From Metellina segmentata (Eukaryota > Arthropoda > Arachnida > Araneae > Tetragnathidae): 64,000 bases of DNA. The translations under genes and the position numbers were made by a program. The stretch is taken from the NCBI GenBank assembly GCA_947359465.1, contig OX375872.1, positions 127,383,337 through 127,447,336 of the forward strand, given 5' to 3'. This document shows, one piece after another, positions 61,624-64,000 of this stretch; position 1 is the first letter of the stretch; every line of letters starts with the position of its first letter. The notes beneath the pieces are model-generated. The model saw nothing but the letters and a program-made list of their open reading frames with translations, ran no database searches and was not told the origin of the DNA.

Positions 61624-62263
61624 CAGGACTCGAAATAAGATTTTGAAGCTGGCGGCAAATATTGCTGTGACCTTTTATAAGCTGGCAGAAAAATCTATTC
61701 AGCTCATGGCAAAACCTAAAATTTTAATAATGACGGTAAACTGCAGTTGTCAATTTTTCAGTAAAATTTAAAACCATTGAATGAAAATTGCAATGAGGAG
61801 AAAAAAATTGTTCACTTTTCTGGTAAACTTTCTGCAATTTCATATGAAACCCTAAATAACATCCGAAATAAAGAGAAAAATAATATACTGTTGATACACA
61901 CGTTTATTTCCTTAATATCAAGTTTACGAAGTCATCAGTCAATAAATTAGGCTAGAGAAAATTACAGTTGTTTCGTATCTACATAGCTAAAAGCAAGGTC
62001 TGCAAGGATGCACGAAACAATTTCTGAACTGCTCGGTCAGCCTTAAAATCTGAAAGCGAAAGACCATCCGCACTTATCCTCATTAAAACCCAGTTTTTTT
62101 CTTGAAATTTTTTTCAATGGCTGGTATTTGGAAAGAAATAGTGAAACATTTTCTGTCTCAAATGCTCGCAGCAAAACTTGCCGTGAGAACCGTTGATCGT
62201 CGCGACAATTTAAGCTAAGCTCACGCCATTTGACGTGGTTGCCGCGACTTATTTCGAGTCCTG
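61624..62263. mobile_element. hAT-type MITE, 640 bp
   Basis: A perfect 16-bp inverted repeat, CAGGACTCGAAATAAG / CTTATTTCGAGTCCTG. The 8-bp flanks ATATGTGC and ACACGGGT both derive from the minisatellite's ACACGGGC, giving a decayed hAT-style 8-bp duplication. It is inserted in the third minisatellite unit. No transposase frame is present. Confidence 0.85.
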
Positions 62264-62598
62264 ACACGGGTATGTCGCCTCATTCCTTTCCTAAAAGAGA
62301 AAAAAAAAAAAAATTAAGGAATCGGTCCCACCACTACCCAACATGACACTGGAATATCGCCTCACTCCTTTCCTGAAAGAGAAAAAAGAAATTATTCAAA
62401 AAATCAGACTCACTACTACCCGACACGACATGTGGATGTAGCTTCATTCCTTACCCTGAAAGAGAAAAAAAATGGTGGTACCATGTAAATTTCGTAATTA
62501 TCTGTTGTGTAATTTCTCGGGAGAGAAAAAGCGAGTTTCCAATCCTGTAACTGCGGCAGTAACTTTTTTTAATATGAAGAGATACATTTTTTCTTGTA

Positions 62599-63801
62599 TT
62601 ATCCCATTATGCAATTGTATATGAACTTTCTAAAAGTTACAGTGTCAAAATCATCTATCAAAGGTGCATCGTTTAATTTTTGATATGCGAAGTAACAAAT
62701 AAAAACGCCACAGTTAATATCGTCTTTTTGATTTACATGAGAAGGTAAAGAAAATGACCAATGTTTCGGAGATTTAAAAAATGAATCAAACATTTCCCTC
62801 CACTTTTTTATCAAATCAGAACATTTTTTACTTGGAATTTCATTCAGAGGATCATAAAATTCAAAACAATATTTTTCTATATTAACAATCAGTAACAACC
62901 AATGACTATCTATGTTAACAGGGAAAAAAATATTTGATTTGAGTGAGTCACCACTTTTGAAGAACTTAAATTCTTTGTTGTTATTTCGTGAAAGTGATGT
63001 GGACGAGAGTGATTCAATAAACATGAAATTTTTGGAGTTTTCTGTTAGTTTATAGAAGAAGGAATCTACAATTGTGTCATAAAACCACCCTTTCCTAAAC
63101 CACTCTGATGTTTCCAATAAAACGTTTTCCTCATCAGGAGTTATATTGACGTCTAGTGATTTTAACATAAAATTTGAGATATCAATGCTATTTACTTTAA
63201 CTACATTATTTGACACATTATTGCTATCGACGTAATCGAATTTTAAAAAGTTACATACATCTGATTTCGAGAATTCATCAAATTTCATATTGTTGAATTT
63301 TTGGTGTGATTTTCTCCCGGTTAAAGTTTTATAAATATGCTGTCTAAATTCACATGTGTCAAACGCCTTATTGACATTTGAATTACTGATTAATTGATGC
63401 ACATAATAGCATAAGAATACACCACAGTTAACATTATCTTTTTGTAAAATGTGTACTGGATGAACAATACTCCATGCATTGGTGGCGTTATCTAATTTAT
63501 TTAAAATGGTCCTGCACGTTTCTAGACAAATCAGAGCAGTTTGGTCATTATAACTACCCCGTGAGTCAAAAAAATAAATTACTTTTTGTCTTTTACTTAT
63601 AAAGATTAGGACCCAATGACAATTGTTAATACAAATCGGAATAAATACGAATTTCGACAGTGTACATATATTCCTAGCCAAAATCGGTTCAAAATCAATT
63701 TCAGAAAAAATTAATTGTGAAATAGATGAATCGAGAAAAGAAAAAAAAGCGTTTTGTTCACACAACGAAAATATATACGCATCTATAATTACGTCATACA
63801 C
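62599..63801 (-). CDS. tandem Ulp1/C48-type cysteine protease, partial
   Basis: An open run of 400 codons with two Ulp1-like protease domains. Domain 1 has H62-W, D79 and Q120 ahead of C126-G127 (QKDNVNCGVFLCYY). Domain 2 has H300-W, D317 and Q358 ahead of C364-G365 (QKDDINCGVFICYF). His-Asp-Gln-Cys is the catalytic set of SUMO-specific (SENP/Ulp1) proteases, and both sets look complete. Known family members cut SUMO-like proteins from targets. The substrate here is unknown. Numbering starts at the GTG at 63,799-63,801, which is not a credible eukaryotic start. The same frame continues upstream past a TAG to the window edge. Absence of introns and the repeat-rich surroundings suggest a transposon- or virus-derived gene or a retrocopy. 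A host gene exon is the alternative. Confidence 0.75.
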   Translation of the reverse strand: MYDVIIDAYIFSLCEQNAFFSFLDSSISQLIFSEIDFEPILARNICTLSKFVFIPICINNCHWVLIFISKRQKVIYFFDSRGSYNDQTALICLETCRTILNKLDNATNAWSIVHPVHILQKDNVNCGVFLCYYVHQLISNSNVNKAFDTCEFRQHIYKTLTGRKSHQKFNNMKFDEFSKSDVCNFLKFDYVDSNNVSNNVVKVNSIDISNFMLKSLDVNITPDEENVLLETSEWFRKGWFYDTIVDSFFYKLTENSKNFMFIESLSSTSLSRNNNKEFKFFKSGDSLKSNIFFPVNIDSHWLLLIVNIEKYCFEFYDPLNEIPSKKCSDLIKKWREMFDSFFKSPKHWSFSLPSHVNQKDDINCGVFICYFAYQKLNDAPLIDDFDTVTFRKFIYNCIMG

Positions 63802-64000
63802 CTAGCTTTTCACGAAATCTGGAAAATTAGACCTGATAAAATGTTCTTCTTTTTCATTAATGTAAGGATCTAGGGATTTCAAGACACAATAGTTTAAGAC
63901 ATATGGACCTACATTATATAGTGATGGAGTTCCTGTTGTTTTACACAAATTTGAAGTGAAAGATTCGACACTAATTTTAGATTTTTTAGAAGGAGATTCA
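63802..64000 (-). pseudogene. upstream continuation of the Ulp1-like frame, interrupted by TAG
   Basis: In the same frame as the protease, the minus strand reads VGPYVLNYCVLKSLDPYIN and then FIRSNFPDFVKS up to an in-frame TAG at 63,802-63,804. It stays open to the window edge with no other stop. The sequence looks like ordinary protein, so a single nonsense change in a longer gene is the simplest reading. A splice acceptor ending at this AG is less likely because the preceding sequence is not pyrimidine-rich. Confidence 0.6.

Larger units (their letters stand above)
61279..62475. repeat. 86-bp minisatellite, interrupted twice
   Basis: Units with GGAATCAGTCCCACCACC, CCCGACATGACACGGGC and GTCGCCTCATTCCTTTCC start near 61,281, 61,502, 61,588, 62,318 and 62,404. 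A SINE separates the first two and a hAT MITE splits the third. Confidence 0.85.

Noticed and set aside
63799..63801. GTG as the start codon of the Ulp1-like gene
   Set aside because: The sequence is eukaryotic and the same frame continues upstream across a TAG, so the GTG is only where the open run begins.

Overview
The window is repeat-dominated, AT-rich animal DNA, most likely from an arthropod and probably a chelicerate (a spider is my best guess). The guess rests on one tRNA-headed SINE family with a GTGCACGTTAAAT-type core found in at least six places, together with Ty1/copia, Jockey-like, piggyBac, PIF/Harbinger, hAT-like and Tc1/mariner-like remains. No host gene with recognisable exons was found. 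The only long open frame is a tandem Ulp1-type cysteine protease at the right edge, and it carries an in-frame stop.

Layout. (1) 1-3,011: old repeat debris with two SINE pieces in opposite orientation, a duplicated 255-bp segment and a decayed Jockey-like reverse transcriptase tail. (2) 3,012-27,729: a tandem array of about 3.75 copies of a 6.59-kb unit. Each full unit carries a hairpin, small core-motif arrays, an internal ~1.04-kb duplication (A and A') and a copia 5' LTR plus gag start on the minus strand. Copies 3 and 4 are almost identical. (3) 28,604-49,952: a giant inverted repeat with 10.3-kb arms and a 741-bp spacer. It ends in CAGT...ACTG flanked by TA and sits inside a SINE whose two halves lie on either side. 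Each arm holds a broken piggyBac transposase, a foldback MITE, a 42-bp-stem hairpin and several minisatellites. (4) 49,953-62,475: nested DNA transposons (a Harbinger element with a transposase relic, a 422-bp PIF-type MITE, three hAT-like elements) and four SINE copies. (5) 62,599-64,000: the Ulp1-like gene on the minus strand, running off the window.

The nesting gives a relative history. The Harbinger element was hit by a SINE with a 14-bp target duplication. A hAT-like 6-bp-TSD element contains a PIF MITE and a second 6-bp-TSD element. A minisatellite was hit separately by a SINE and a hAT MITE. The two young features are the last array duplications and the giant palindrome. A roughly 18-bp motif shared with the SINE core (consensus near ACAGATTTAACGTGCACC) recurs throughout in both orientations and forms the core of minisatellites with 44, 51-54, 60 and about 211 bp periods.
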